Shown here in pieces: positions 17,816 through 27,099 of a stretch of 64,000 bases of DNA. The notes beneath the pieces are model-generated. The model had not been told where the DNA came from. It saw nothing but the letters and a program-made list of their open reading frames with translations, and did not search any database. The stretch comes from Caenispirillum salinarum AK4 (GTDB lineage: Bacteria > Pseudomonadota > Alphaproteobacteria > Rhodospirillales > Rhodospirillaceae), in NCBI RefSeq assembly GCF_000315795.1, contig NZ_ANHY01000002.1, forward strand, positions 124,001-188,000, read 5' to 3'. The first letter of the stretch is position 1, and each line of letters opens with the position of its first letter. The position numbers and the translations under genes were made by a program.

Positions 17816-18214
17816 GTGGCGATTTCGGTTCTCGTCGTGGAAGACGAGCGGAATATCGGTGAGTCCTTGCGGTTTCTCATGAACCGCCAGGGCTACGACG
17901 TGCGTCTGGCGCATGACGGGCGCGAGGCGCTGGACCTGCTGGAGGCCGGCACGGTGCCCGACCTTCTGCTTCTCGACATCATGATGCCGGGCTGCGACGG
18001 TTTCGCCGTGGCCCGCGCGGTGCGCGCCAATCCCGCCTTGGACAAGGTGCGGATCGTCATGCTGACGGCCAAGGGCAAGGACGTGGACCGGCGCAAGGGG
18101 CTGGACCTGGGCGTGGACGACTACATCCTCAAGCCCTTCTCCACCCGTGATGTGGTCGCCCGGGTGCGCGCCCTGCTGGAGCCCGAGCCGGCCGCGCACA
18201 GCGCGTCCGCCTGA
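17816..18214 (+). CDS. Receiver-only response regulator
   Basis: A 132-residue single receiver domain with acidic pair E9/D10, phospho-acceptor D54 (LLLLDIMMPG), T84 and K106 (YILKPFS): a complete, functional-looking set. There is no output domain, so it should act by protein contact or phosphotransfer. It starts with GTG at 17816 behind a strong GGGGAGG. The order response regulator, small membrane protein, symporter-kinase suggests that it receives phosphate from the kinase at 18596. Confidence 0.9.
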   Translation: MAISVLVVEDERNIGESLRFLMNRQGYDVRLAHDGREALDLLEAGTVPDLLLLDIMMPGCDGFAVARAVRANPALDKVRIVMLTAKGKDVDRRKGLDLGVDDYILKPFSTRDVVARVRALLEPEPAAHSASA

Positions 18215-18226
18215 TCCGGTGACGCC

Positions 18227-18586
18227 ATGACCGCCGCCCCGCAGCCGAGGCTCCAGGGCCTGCGCGAGCGGGCGGTGCTTCTGGTGATCCTGGGATTCGT
18301 GCTGCTTCTGCCGCCGTTCCTGCTGGTGGTCGACCACCGGGCGGAGGCCTTCGGTGCGCCGTTGTTCTATGTCTACATCTTTGTCGTTTGGGGCGGGCTG
18401 ATCGGGCTCAACGCCGTCCTGGCCCGCCGGCTGGACGACGCCACCCGCGCCGCCGAGGCCGCCGAGGCCGCTGCCAACCTGGCCGAGCGCGCGCAGTCGG
18501 GCACCGCGCGCGCCGGCGCGGCGGAGGCGGCTGGTCCCGGACCCGGACCCGACGACGATCTTCCCGCCGGCGGCGGGGGGCGCTAA
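18227..18586 (+). CDS. Small two-helix membrane protein, probable accessory subunit of the symporter-kinase
   Basis: A 119-residue protein. A hydrophobic helix at ~17-35 (VLLVILGFVLLLPPFLLV) and a second at ~48-66 (YVYIFVVWGGLIGLNAVLA) are followed by an Ala-rich amphipathic/coiled segment and a Gly/Pro/Asp tail. This layout is like the small helper proteins encoded just before sodium:solute symporter-type genes. It lies 12 bases after the response regulator and 9 before the kinase gene, so it is in the same operon. Assignment rests on context. Confidence 0.65.
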   Translation: MTAAPQPRLQGLRERAVLLVILGFVLLLPPFLLVVDHRAEAFGAPLFYVYIFVVWGGLIGLNAVLARRLDDATRAAEAAEAAANLAERAQSGTARAGAAEAAGPGPGPDDDLPAGGGGR

Positions 18587-18595
18587 GGTCCGCTC

Positions 18596-21373
18596 ATGGT
18601 CGCCCCCTGGCTCATCGTCACCGCCTCGCTGCTGTATGTGGGGCTTCTGTTCGCCATCGCCTGGTGGGGCGACCGGCGGGCGGGGCAGGGGCGCAGTGTA
18701 ATCCGCAACCCGATGGTCTACACGCTGTCCATCGCCGTCTACTGCACGTCCTGGACGTTCTACGGCGCCGTCGGCACGGCTGCGCGCAAGGGTCCGGAGT
18801 TCCTGACGATCTACCTGGGCCCGACGCTGATGTTCCTGGCCTGGTGGTTCGTGCTGCGCAAGATCGTGCGCATTACCCGCACCCACCGCGTGACGTCCAT
18901 TGCCGATTTCATATCGTCGCGTTACGGCAAGTCGCCGCGGCTGTCGGGCCTGGTGACGGTGATCGCCGTGGTCGGCACCATGCCCTATATCGCCCTGCAG
19001 TTGAAGGCGGTGGCGACCAGTTACACCGCGCTGGTGGGCTTTCACGCCATCGTCGGCGCCCCCAGCCCGCCGCCGGCGGCCGTGCCGGCGGACACGGCTT
19101 TCTGGGTGGCGGCCGCCATGGCGGTCTTCGCCATCCTGTTCGGCACCCGCCACATCGACGCCTCGGAACACCACGAGGGCGTGGTGGCGGCCATCGCCTT
19201 CGAAAGCCTGGTGAAGCTGCTGGCCTTTCTGGCCGTCGGGCTGTTCGTGGTGTTCATCATGCACGACGGCTTCGCCGACCTGTTCGCCCTGGCGGCGGAG
19301 CGCGTGCCCGACGTCGCCCAGCTTTATGCCCTGTCCGGTGCGACCGCGACCGACCGCTGGGTGACCATGCTTCTGCTGGCCATGGTCGCCGTCATCTGCC
19401 TGCCGCGCCAGTTCCAGGTGACGGCGGTGGAGAACGTCGACGAGCGCCACGTCTCCACCGCCGCCTGGGCCTTCCCGCTGTACCTGGCGGTCATCAGCCT
19501 GTTCGTGCTGCCCATCGCGGTGGCCGGCCTGATCCACCTGCCGTCGGGGGCGGAGGCCGACAGCTTCGTCCTGACCGTGCCGCTGTCGCAGGACAACCAG
19601 GTGCTGGCGCTGATCGCCTTCCTGGGCGGACTGTCGAGTGCCACAGGCATGGTGATCGTGGCCGCCATCAGTCTGTCCATCATGATTTCCAACGACCTGG
19701 TCATGCCCCTGCTGCTGCGGCTGAAGTGGTTGCGGCTGACCAGTCGCGGCGATCTGACCGGCTTGCTGCTGTTCATCCGCCGCGCCGCCATCGTGGCGCT
19801 GCTGCTGATGGGCTACGGCTATTACCGCGCCACCGGCGGCACGGGGGCGCTGGCTTCCATCGGCCTGATCTCGTTCTCGGCGATGGCGCAACTGGCGCCC
19901 GCCATGCTGGGCGGGCTGTTCTGGAAGAACGCCACCCGCGCCGGCGCCCATGCGGGCCTGCTGGCGGGGTTCGCCATGTGGGCCTACACGCTGGTGCTGC
20001 CCAGCATGGCGTCGGCGGACTGGATCGGGCCCGAGGTCGTCCAGGCCGGGCCGTGGGGACTCGCGCTGCTGCGGCCGGAGGCGCTGTTCGGGCTGGACGG
20101 GCTGGACCCGCTGGCCCATGCCCTGTTCTGGAGTTGGCTGTTCAACATCGGCGCCTTCGTCGGCGTTTCGGTCTTCGGCAAGCAGGGGCCGCTGGAGCGC
20201 GTGCAGGCGACGGTCTTCGTCGACATTTTCCGCCGCCGCGACACCGCCACGCCGCACATGTGGCGCCGCGCCGCGACGGTGAAGGACCTGTACGCCCTCA
20301 CCCAGCGGTTCCTGGGCCACACGGTCGCCTACCGCCTGTTCCGCAAGCACGCCAAGCGCATGGGGGCGCGCAGCATCCGCTCGCTCACCGACGCCGATCC
20401 GGCCCTGGTGACAGCGGTGGAGCAGGAATTGGCGGGCTCTATCGGCGCGGCCTCGGCGCGGGTGATGGTGGCCTCGGTCGCCAAGGGCGACATGGTGTCG
20501 CTGAACGAGGTGCTGAAGATCCTCGAGGAAACCAGCCAGGTCATCGAATACAGCCAGCGCCTGGAACAGAAATCGCGCGAGTTGGAGCAAACCACGGCCG
20601 AACTGCGCGAGGCCAACCGCCGGCTGCAGGAACTGGATCGGCTGAAGGACGAGTTCCTTTCGACCGTCAGCCACGAACTGCGCACGCCGCTGACGTCCAT
20701 CCGCAGCTTTTCCGAAATCCTGACCGACAACCCGGACCTGACGCGCGAGGAGGCGGAACGCTTTTTGGGCATCATCGTGCGCGAGAGCGAGCGGTTGACG
20801 CGCCTCATCGACCAGCTTCTCGACCTGGCGCGCCTCCAGGCCGGGCATGGCGACTGGAACATGGCGCCGGTGTCGGTGCGCGAGGCGCTGGAACATGCCT
20901 GCGGCGTGGTCAACGCACTCTACACCGAGCGCCGCATCGGCCTGAGCCTGGAAATCAAGGGCGACACCGAGGTGGCGCCGGTCCACGCCGACCGCGACCG
21001 CCTGACGCAGGTTTTCGTCAACCTGCTGTCCAACGCCGCCAAATACGCCCCGCCGCAGAGCGGTCAGGTGACGGTGAAGGCCGAATGCCGCCGGGATGAC
21101 TGGCGCATCTCCGTCGCCGACAACGGCCCCGGCATCCCGGCCGACCGGCGTGAACAGGTGTTCGACCGCTTCGTCCAGGTGCCCGAGGCCGAGGGCGGGC
21201 GGCCAGGCGGCGGCACGGGCCTGGGGCTGGCCATCTCGCGCCAGATCGTCGAGCACTTCGGCGGCCACATCTGGGTGGAGGCCTCGCCCCAGGGCGGTGC
21301 GCTGTTCCGCGTCATCCTGCCCCGCAGCGGGGTGGAGCCGCGCCAGCCCGAAGCCGGCCAGGCGGCGCAGTAG
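18596..21373 (+). CDS. Sodium:solute symporter-fused histidine kinase (CbrA-like)
   Basis: A 925-residue hybrid. Residues ~1-490 are an SSS-type transporter with about 13 helices (YCTSWTFYGAVGTAARKG, TMPYIALQLKAV, a GLSSATGM helix). A linker and coiled coil run to ~680. The HisKA domain has H693 in STVSHELRTPLTSIRSF. The ATPase domain has an N-box near 809 (NLLSNAAKYA), G1 DNGPGIP near 842 and G2 GGGTGLGLAIS near 874. I see no PAS domain. CbrA-type kinases link transport or sensing of a carbon/nitrogen source to global regulation. The cognate regulator is probably the receiver-only protein at 17816, with the small membrane protein as a subunit. The downstream cobC looks functionally unrelated. 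Confidence 0.92.
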   Translation: MVAPWLIVTASLLYVGLLFAIAWWGDRRAGQGRSVIRNPMVYTLSIAVYCTSWTFYGAVGTAARKGPEFLTIYLGPTLMFLAWWFVLRKIVRITRTHRVTSIADFISSRYGKSPRLSGLVTVIAVVGTMPYIALQLKAVATSYTALVGFHAIVGAPSPPPAAVPADTAFWVAAAMAVFAILFGTRHIDASEHHEGVVAAIAFESLVKLLAFLAVGLFVVFIMHDGFADLFALAAERVPDVAQLYALSGATATDRWVTMLLLAMVAVICLPRQFQVTAVENVDERHVSTAAWAFPLYLAVISLFVLPIAVAGLIHLPSGAEADSFVLTVPLSQDNQVLALIAFLGGLSSATGMVIVAAISLSIMISNDLVMPLLLRLKWLRLTSRGDLTGLLLFIRRAAIVALLLMGYGYYRATGGTGALASIGLISFSAMAQLAPAMLGGLFWKNATRAGAHAGLLAGFAMWAYTLVLPSMASADWIGPEVVQAGPWGLALLRPEALFGLDGLDPLAHALFWSWLFNIGAFVGVSVFGKQGPLERVQATVFVDIFRRRDTATPHMWRRAATVKDLYALTQRFLGHTVAYRLFRKHAKRMGARSIRSLTDADPALVTAVEQELAGSIGAASARVMVASVAKGDMVSLNEVLKILEETSQVIEYSQRLEQKSRELEQTTAELREANRRLQELDRLKDEFLSTVSHELRTPLTSIRSFSEILTDNPDLTREEAERFLGIIVRESERLTRLIDQLLDLARLQAGHGDWNMAPVSVREALEHACGVVNALYTERRIGLSLEIKGDTEVAPVHADRDRLTQVFVNLLSNAAKYAPPQSGQVTVKAECRRDDWRISVADNGPGIPADRREQVFDRFVQVPEAEGGRPGGGTGLGLAISRQIVEHFGGHIWVEASPQGGALFRVILPRSGVEPRQPEAGQAAQ

Positions 21374-21443
21374 GCACTTCGGCCACCGATGCCGAGGGTG
21401 CGGACGCCATGGACGGCGGCGGCAAATCTGCTATCAAGGCGGC

Positions 21444-22454
21444 ATGAGCGATCCCTTCTCCGTCTTCCGCCACCACGGCGGCAACCTGTCGGCCGCCGTC
21501 GCCGCGACCGGGCGGCCGCGTGCCGAATGGCTGGACCTGTCGACGGGCATCAACCCGCGGCCCTATCCCGTCCCGCCCATCCCCGCCAACGCCTGGACGC
21601 GCCTGCCCGAGGCGGCGGAGGATGCGGCGCTGGTGGCGGCGGCGCGGGCGGCCTATGGCGTCGCGCAGGGGGCGACCGTGGTGCCGGCGCCGGGGACGCA
21701 GGCGCTCATCCAGTGGCTGCCGCTGTTGCGGCCGCGCGGCCGCGTGGGCATCGTCGGCCCCACCTACGGCGAGCACGCCACCGCCTGGGCGCGCGCCGGG
21801 CACGCGGTCGAGGATCTTTCCAGGCCGCCGGCGCCGGACGAGGCGGGGGCGCCGGACGTGGTGGTGGTCGTCAATCCCAACAATCCCGACGGGCGCCGCC
21901 ATGATCCCGACGCCCTGCTGGCCCTGGCGGAGGGCCAGGCGCGGCGCGGCGGCTGGCTGGTGGTGGACGAGGCCTTCGCCGACGTGGCGCCCGACGTCTC
22001 GCTGTGCGGCCGGGCCGGCGGACCGGGATTGGTGATCCTGCGCTCGCCGGGCAAGTTCTACGGTCTTGCGGGCCTGCGGCTGGGGTTCGCGGTGGCCGGC
22101 GAGGACGTGGCCGCGCCTCTGGCCGCCAACCTGGGGCCCTGGGCGGTGGCCGGTCCGGCACTAGCAGTGGGCGCGGCGGCGCTGGCCGACCTGGCATGGC
22201 GCGACGCGACACGGGCCTGGCTGGCGGAGCGCCGGCGGGCGCTTGACGGTGTTCTCGCCGCGGCCGGGCTGACGATCGTCGGCGGCACCGACCTGTTCCG
22301 GCTGATCGAGGCGCCCGACGCCGCGGCCCGGTTCGAGCGGCTGGCGCGGGCGGGCATCCTGGCGCGGCCGTTCGCCTATGCGCCCCGCTGGCTGCGGCTG
22401 GGCCTGCCGGCGGACGATGCCGGGCTGGCGCGGCTGGCCGAGGCAATGGCGTAG
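21444..22454 (+). CDS. cobC: L-threonine-O-3-phosphate decarboxylase (cobalamin biosynthesis)
   Basis: A 336-residue fold-type I PLP enzyme of the CobC/CobD (histidinol-phosphate-aminotransferase-like) family. It opens with the diagnostic HHGGNLSAA and WLDLSTGINPRPYP motifs, has VVVVNPNNPDGRR and VVDEAFAD, and carries the PLP lysine K204 in RSPGKFYGLAGLRLGF. It makes (R)-1-amino-2-propanol phosphate for the nucleotide loop of vitamin B12. The frame is open upstream, overlapping the kinase end, but the ATG at 21444 gives the family's normal N-terminus. No cobalamin riboswitch is visible in the 70-base gap, and other cob genes are not next to it in this window. Confidence 0.9.
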   Translation: MSDPFSVFRHHGGNLSAAVAATGRPRAEWLDLSTGINPRPYPVPPIPANAWTRLPEAAEDAALVAAARAAYGVAQGATVVPAPGTQALIQWLPLLRPRGRVGIVGPTYGEHATAWARAGHAVEDLSRPPAPDEAGAPDVVVVVNPNNPDGRRHDPDALLALAEGQARRGGWLVVDEAFADVAPDVSLCGRAGGPGLVILRSPGKFYGLAGLRLGFAVAGEDVAAPLAANLGPWAVAGPALAVGAAALADLAWRDATRAWLAERRRALDGVLAAAGLTIVGGTDLFRLIEAPDAAARFERLARAGILARPFAYAPRWLRLGLPADDAGLARLAEAMA

Positions 22455-22572
22455 GCCCCTTCTGCCAATGTCGCCGTAATGTCGGGCAGTTGTACCGAAT
22501 GATTGGCGTGGTTCCCGGAAGGTCTTGCCCGAGCATAGCACTGCGGCTTTATTGCATGACTTTTCAAGAATC

Positions 22573-22594
22573 GTTCTGATTTCGAACGTCGTTC
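22573..22594. promoter_or_regulatory. Overlapping GTTC/GAAC palindromes upstream of the ATP-grasp gene
   Basis: GTTC-N7-GAAC (22573-22587) overlaps a perfect GAACG-T-CGTTC (22584-22594), in an AT-richer patch 46 bases before the gene. The spacing does not fit the alphaproteobacterial SOS box (GTTC-N7-GTTC). Candidate operator for an unknown regulator. Confidence 0.35.
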
Positions 22595-22639
22595 CAGCGC
22601 AGCCGTTCCATAGGCAAACGCCTTAGCGAGAGGACGGCC

Positions 22640-23941
22640 ATGACAACCGACAAGACCAACATCTTCGTGCTGGGCCTCGACCCCTTCAACGAGCGCATGT
22701 GCGAGACCATCCGCAATTCGGCGGACTACCATTTCCACCCGCTGCTGGACCCTGACGAGGTCGCCTTCGCCGAGACCTACGACGTGCCGGACCTGCTGTC
22801 GAAGGCGCGCGCCGACCTGGACAGCTTCGAGGAGCCGGTGCACGGCATCATCTCGTGGTGGGACTTTCCGTCGACCAGCATGCTGCCGCTGCTGCGCGGC
22901 GAGCGCGATCTTCCCGGCCCGACGCTGGAAAGCGTGCTGCGCTGCGAACACAAGGCCTGGAGCCGCCTGATTCAGAAGGAGCACCTGCCCGAGTGCACGC
23001 CCGAGTTCGACGTGGTGAACCCGGACGAGGTGCAGGACTGGGGCGATCTGAAGGTGACGCCGCCGTTCTTCCTCAAGCCCGTTAAGGCGCACTCCAGCTT
23101 CCTCGGCTTCATGATTCACAGCGAAGAGGAATGGAAGGAGGCCATCGAGGAAATCCGCGAGAACATCCATCACTTCGCGGAGCCCTTCAACTACTTCCTG
23201 GAACGCGCCGACCTGCCCGAGGACATCCGCAAGCTCGACGGCCGGCATTGCATCGCCGAGGACGTCATCGGCGGCCGTCAGGCGACGCTGGAGTGCTTCG
23301 TCCACGAGGGCAAGACCGAGGTCTACGGCGTCATCGACAGCATCAACGAGCCCAACGGCGTCAGCTTCCGGGCCTACCGCTATCCGTCGGAACTGCCGCA
23401 GGGCATCCAGGACCGCATGATCGAGGCGGCCAAGAAGTGGGCCGAGGTCGCGGGCCTCGACAATACGCCGTTCAACATCGAATTCTTCTGGGACGAGGAA
23501 AAGGACAAGCTGTGGGTGCTGGAGATCAACAGCCGCATGTCCAAGTCCCACTGCCCACTGTTCGCCATGGTGGACGGTGCCAGCCATCAGCAGGTGGCGG
23601 TCATGCTGTCCACCGGCCGGCATCCGGAAATGCCCTACCGCGAGGGCCGCTTCCCGGTGGCCGCCAAATACATGATGCGCGTCTACGAGAACGCCGAAGT
23701 CACCCACGCGCCGACGGACGACGAGATCAACGCCCTGCAGCGGGAGTGCGACTGCTACATCCGCATGGAGGTCGAGGACGGCCAGCGCCTGGACGAATTG
23801 ATCGACCAGGACAGCTATTCCTACGAGGTGGGCGTTGTGTTCCTTGGCGGCAACGACTTCGACGACGTGGACGCCAAGTACGAACGTCTGCGCGAAAAGC
23901 TGCCGCTGGAGCTGACGCCCGTCGACGAGGAGGGCGCGTGA
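22640..23941 (+). CDS. ATP-grasp ligase-like protein of unknown substrate
   Basis: A 433-residue protein. An N-terminal pre-grasp domain contains the WWDFPSTS segment. The ATP-grasp core has a lysine strand FFLKPVKAHSSFLGFM and the metal-binding E295-x-N297-x-R of LEINSRMSKS, followed by a long acidic C-terminal domain. ATP-grasp enzymes join a carboxylate to an amine or thiol through an acyl-phosphate. The substrate here is unknown. It lies 31 bases upstream of a CocE/NonD-type hydrolase gene with a good ribosome-binding site, so the two are probably cotranscribed. The protein is unusually acidic. It is clearly not a carboxylase, D-Ala-D-Ala ligase or glutathione synthetase, since their extra domains are absent. 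Confidence 0.8.
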   Translation: MTTDKTNIFVLGLDPFNERMCETIRNSADYHFHPLLDPDEVAFAETYDVPDLLSKARADLDSFEEPVHGIISWWDFPSTSMLPLLRGERDLPGPTLESVLRCEHKAWSRLIQKEHLPECTPEFDVVNPDEVQDWGDLKVTPPFFLKPVKAHSSFLGFMIHSEEEWKEAIEEIRENIHHFAEPFNYFLERADLPEDIRKLDGRHCIAEDVIGGRQATLECFVHEGKTEVYGVIDSINEPNGVSFRAYRYPSELPQGIQDRMIEAAKKWAEVAGLDNTPFNIEFFWDEEKDKLWVLEINSRMSKSHCPLFAMVDGASHQQVAVMLSTGRHPEMPYREGRFPVAAKYMMRVYENAEVTHAPTDDEINALQRECDCYIRMEVEDGQRLDELIDQDSYSYEVGVVFLGGNDFDDVDAKYERLREKLPLELTPVDEEGA

Positions 23942-23972
23942 CACCGATGACCGAGAAGCAGTAGGGGGTAAG

Positions 23973-26009
23973 ATGACGGTCAAGGACATGCACGAGATGC
24001 CGCACGAGGTGCGGTGCGACGACCACGTGCTGATACCCATGCGCGACGGCATCAACCTGTCGGCGCGCATCTGGCGGCCCACGGACAGCGATGGCGCGCC
24101 GGTGCCCGCCATCCTGGAATACATCCCCTACCGCAAGCACGATTTCACGGCTACCCGCGACGCCATCAACCACCCGTACTTCGCCGGCCACGGCTATGCG
24201 GCGGTGCGGGTGGACATCCGGGGTTCGGGCGACAGCGAGGGCGTGCTGGAAGACGAATACCTGGAAAGCGAGCTTCAGGACGGCTGCGAGATCATCGACT
24301 GGCTGGCCGCGCAGCCCTGGTGCGACGGCAACGTGGGCATGATCGGCATCAGCTGGGGCGGCTTCAACGGCCTGCAGATCGCCGCCCGCCGCCCGAAGCC
24401 GCTGAAGGCCGTGGTGTCGGTGTGCTCCACCGACGACCGCTACACCGACGACGTCCACTACATGGGCGGCTGCCTCCTGGGCGACAACCTGTCGTGGGCC
24501 TCGACCATGTTCGCCTACAACAGCCTGCCGCCCAACCCCAACACGGTGGGCGACAAGTGGCGCGAAATGTGGATGGAGCGCCTGAAGGGCAGCGGCCTGT
24601 GGCTCGCCAAGTGGCTGGAGCACCAGCACCGCAACGACTTCTGGAAGCACGGCTCCATCAACGAGGACTGGAGCCTGGTGACCACGCCGGTCATGGCCGT
24701 CTCGGGGTGGGCCGACGGCTACACCAACGCCGTCTTCCGCCTGCTCCAGCACCTTCAGGGGCCCAAGCAGGGCATCGTCGGGCCGTGGAGCCACAAATAC
24801 CCCCACAAGGGCGAACCCGGCCCGCCGGTCGGCTTCCTGCAGGAATGCATCCGCTGGTGGGACCACTGGCTGAAGGGGCGCGACACGGGCATCATGGACG
24901 AGCCCATGCTGCGCGCCTGGATCCAGGACAGTGCGCCGCCCACAACCAGCTATGAAATCCGTCCCGGCCGCTGGGTCGGCGAGCCCTGCTGGCCGTCGGA
25001 AAACATCGAGCGCCGCCGCCTGCCCCTGTGCTCGGACCGTCTGCTGGACGCGGGCTCGGAAGGAGAGGTCGCACCCGACGACGTCCGCACCCTGCAATCG
25101 CCCCTGTCGGTGGGGCTCTATGCCGGCAAGTGGTGTTCCTATGCCGCCGGGCCCGATCTCGCCCACGACCAGCGGGAAGAGGACGGCGGCGCGCTGACCT
25201 TCACCACGCAGCCGCTGGAAGAGGACCTGATGCTGCTGGGCGCGCCCTGGCTGGAACTGGAGCTGACCTCCAGCGCGCCGGTGGCCATGGTGGCGGCCCG
25301 TCTGTCGGACGTGCGCCCCTCCAACGAGGCGACGCGCGTGACCTGGGGCATTCTCAACCTGACCCACCGCGAGACCCACGAGCATCCGACGCCGCTGGAG
25401 CCCGGCGAGAAGTACCGGGTGTTCCTCAAGCTCAACGATTGCGGGGCGACCATCCCCAAGGGCCACCGCCTGCGCCTGTCGCTGTCGACCAGCTACTGGC
25501 CGCTGGCCTGGGCGCCGCCGGAGCAGGCGGCCTTGCGCATCTACATGAAGGACTCGCACCTGACCCTGCCCATCCGCACGCCGCAGCCGGAGAAGGACGA
25601 GCAGATCCGCTTCGGCCCGGTGGAGCACGCGCCGCCGATGGAAACCACCACCCTGGACGTGGGCGAGAGCACGTGGCGCGTCATACGGGACCTCGCCACC
25701 GACGTCTCCACGCTCGAGGTCGTCAAGGACGACGGCCGCTTCCGCATCGAGTCGGAGGGGCTGGAGGTCTGGTCGGACACCCGCGAATGGTACTCAAGCT
25801 ACAACAACGAGTACGACTCCTTGCGCGGCGAGACCCTGTGGACGCGCGGTTTCCGCCAGGGCGACTGGGAGGTCGAGACGGTCACCCGCACGGTCCTGAC
25901 GTGCGATGCGGAAAACTTCTACGTCCGCGCCGACCTGGACGCCTACGAGGGCGAGACGCGCGTGTTCTGCCACAGCTGGAACGAGACCATCCGGCGTCAG
26001 CTGGTATGA
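23973..26009 (+). CDS. CocE/NonD-family serine hydrolase (X-Pro dipeptidyl-peptidase S15 class)
   Basis: A 678-residue protein with an alpha/beta-hydrolase core. The opening MRDGINLSARIWRP is typical of CocE/NonD proteins. The nucleophile S127 sits in GISWGGFNG, with D248 in GWADGY and H274 in GPWSHKYPHKG as the likely rest of the triad. A C-terminal jelly-roll X-Pro-dipeptidyl-peptidase domain follows (~350-560), then ~100 further residues. Relatives cleave ester, amide or acyl-peptide bonds. The pairing with an ATP-grasp ligase suggests one builds and the other hydrolyses (or transfers) the same class of amide-bonded compound. No signal peptide, so it is probably cytoplasmic. AGGGGG precedes the ATG. 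Confidence 0.85.
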   Translation: MTVKDMHEMPHEVRCDDHVLIPMRDGINLSARIWRPTDSDGAPVPAILEYIPYRKHDFTATRDAINHPYFAGHGYAAVRVDIRGSGDSEGVLEDEYLESELQDGCEIIDWLAAQPWCDGNVGMIGISWGGFNGLQIAARRPKPLKAVVSVCSTDDRYTDDVHYMGGCLLGDNLSWASTMFAYNSLPPNPNTVGDKWREMWMERLKGSGLWLAKWLEHQHRNDFWKHGSINEDWSLVTTPVMAVSGWADGYTNAVFRLLQHLQGPKQGIVGPWSHKYPHKGEPGPPVGFLQECIRWWDHWLKGRDTGIMDEPMLRAWIQDSAPPTTSYEIRPGRWVGEPCWPSENIERRRLPLCSDRLLDAGSEGEVAPDDVRTLQSPLSVGLYAGKWCSYAAGPDLAHDQREEDGGALTFTTQPLEEDLMLLGAPWLELELTSSAPVAMVAARLSDVRPSNEATRVTWGILNLTHRETHEHPTPLEPGEKYRVFLKLNDCGATIPKGHRLRLSLSTSYWPLAWAPPEQAALRIYMKDSHLTLPIRTPQPEKDEQIRFGPVEHAPPMETTTLDVGESTWRVIRDLATDVSTLEVVKDDGRFRIESEGLEVWSDTREWYSSYNNEYDSLRGETLWTRGFRQGDWEVETVTRTVLTCDAENFYVRADLDAYEGETRVFCHSWNETIRRQLV

Positions 26010-26094
26010 CGCCGGCGTGACAGAGGCTTTGCGCATCGGCCCCCTGTAGGGTATCAGGGGGCCGACTTTTTCGTCCGGCAAGAGGTTTGCTTCC

Positions 26095-26580
26095 ATGACT
26101 GCCTGCCCCTGCGGCTCCGGCCGCGACTACGACGCCTGCTGCGGCCCCCTTCTTGCGCGCAAGGCCAAGGCTGAGACGGCGGAGGCGCTCATGCGCTCGC
26201 GCTATACCGCCTTCACCAAGGGCGATGTCGATTATCTGGAAGAAACCCTGCGACCCGACACCCGCGACGACTTCGAGCGCGAGGCGGTGGCGGAGTGGTC
26301 GCGCGAAAGCACCTGGCAGGGCCTGGAAATCCGCTCCACCGAGGCCGGCGGCCCGGCCGACGACAAGGGCGTGGTCGAGTTCGTGGCGCACTTCTCCTTC
26401 CAGGGCAAGCCACAGGTCCACCACGAGACCAGCGTTTTCGCCAAGGACGGCGACACCTGGTACTACGTCGACGGCAAGATGGGCCCGCCGCCGCGCACCG
26501 TGCAGAAGGTCGGCCGCAACGATCCCTGTCCCTGCGGGTCGGGCAAGAAGTTCAAGAAGTGCTGCGGGGCGGCGGCCTGA
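26095..26580 (+). CDS. ychJ: YchJ-family protein with two SEC-C zinc motifs
   Basis: This 161-residue protein has an N-terminal SEC-C motif ([13 protein letters not shown]), the YchJ core ([36 protein letters not shown]) related to the NTF2 fold, and a second C-terminal SEC-C motif ([15 protein letters not shown]). Each SEC-C motif binds one zinc. Function is unknown across the family. The second motif is found in only some members. The gene is convergent with gtrA at 26647. Confidence 0.92.
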   Translation: MTACPCGSGRDYDACCGPLLARKAKAETAEALMRSRYTAFTKGDVDYLEETLRPDTRDDFEREAVAEWSRESTWQGLEIRSTEAGGPADDKGVVEFVAHFSFQGKPQVHHETSVFAKDGDTWYYVDGKMGPPPRTVQKVGRNDPCPCGSGKKFKKCCGAAA

Positions 26581-26646
26581 GCGACGGCCAGCCGGCCTCG
26601 CCGGACGAGGGGTGTCGGGTTTCGAGTGTCGTCCGGTATCACCCCT

Positions 26647-27099
26647 TCACTTGAACACCCAGTACTTGTTGAGCAGGTAGGTGGTTGGCGGCACCACGCC
26701 CACCGCCACCATCAGCGCCAGCGCGTCGGGCAGGGCGTCGAAGCGCTCCACCAGCCACAGCGTGCCCTGGCTCATGGAAAAGCCGCCGATGACGGTGGCG
26801 ACGAACCTGGGCAGGCGCGCGGCCGCCCCCGCCCCGGTGCCGTCGGCCGCGGCCCGGAAGGTCCATCGACTGTGGCCGATCCAGGAGACGGCGACGGCGG
26901 TGAGAAACCCGACGACGTTGGCGTACAGCGGCGGGGCGACCGGCAGGGCGGCCAGGGCGGTCAGGTAGTGCACCGCCGTCGCGGCCAGGCCGACGACGCC
27001 GAACCGCGCGATCTCCATCACCGGCAGCCCGGCCAGCCGCGCCAGCGGCGTTCGGCGCAGGACGCGGGCGGCCGTCGTCGTCGGATCGCCGTTCGTCAT
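26647..27099 (-). CDS. GtrA-family membrane protein
   Basis: A 150-residue protein of the GtrA/DPMS3 family with four hydrophobic helices (FGVVGLAATAVHYLTALAAL, LYANVVGFLTAVAVSW, a central RFVATVIGGFSMSQG and a last VGVVPPTTYLLNKYWVFK). The family is proposed to flip or help flip undecaprenyl-phosphate sugars. Its ATG overlaps the stop of the GT2 gene upstream by four bases (ATGA), so the two are translationally coupled, as in gtrA-gtrB pairs. Confidence 0.88.
   Translation of the reverse strand: MTNGDPTTTAARVLRRTPLARLAGLPVMEIARFGVVGLAATAVHYLTALAALPVAPPLYANVVGFLTAVAVSWIGHSRWTFRAAADGTGAGAAARLPRFVATVIGGFSMSQGTLWLVERFDALPDALALMVAVGVVPPTTYLLNKYWVFK

Noticed and set aside
17681-21268. A 1195-codon open frame on the minus strand over the symporter-kinase gene
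   Set aside because: It is a mirror of a well-supported kinase gene in high-GC DNA; its translation is low-complexity Arg/Gly/His/Gln with no family resemblance.
21374-21443. Cobalamin riboswitch upstream of cobC
   Set aside because: The gap is only 70 bases and shows none of the conserved B12-box words.
22455-22639. Possible SOS box upstream of the ATP-grasp gene
   Set aside because: GTTC/GAAC words are present, but the spacing and orientation do not match the alphaproteobacterial GTTC-N7-GTTC box, and the gene is not a DNA-repair gene.
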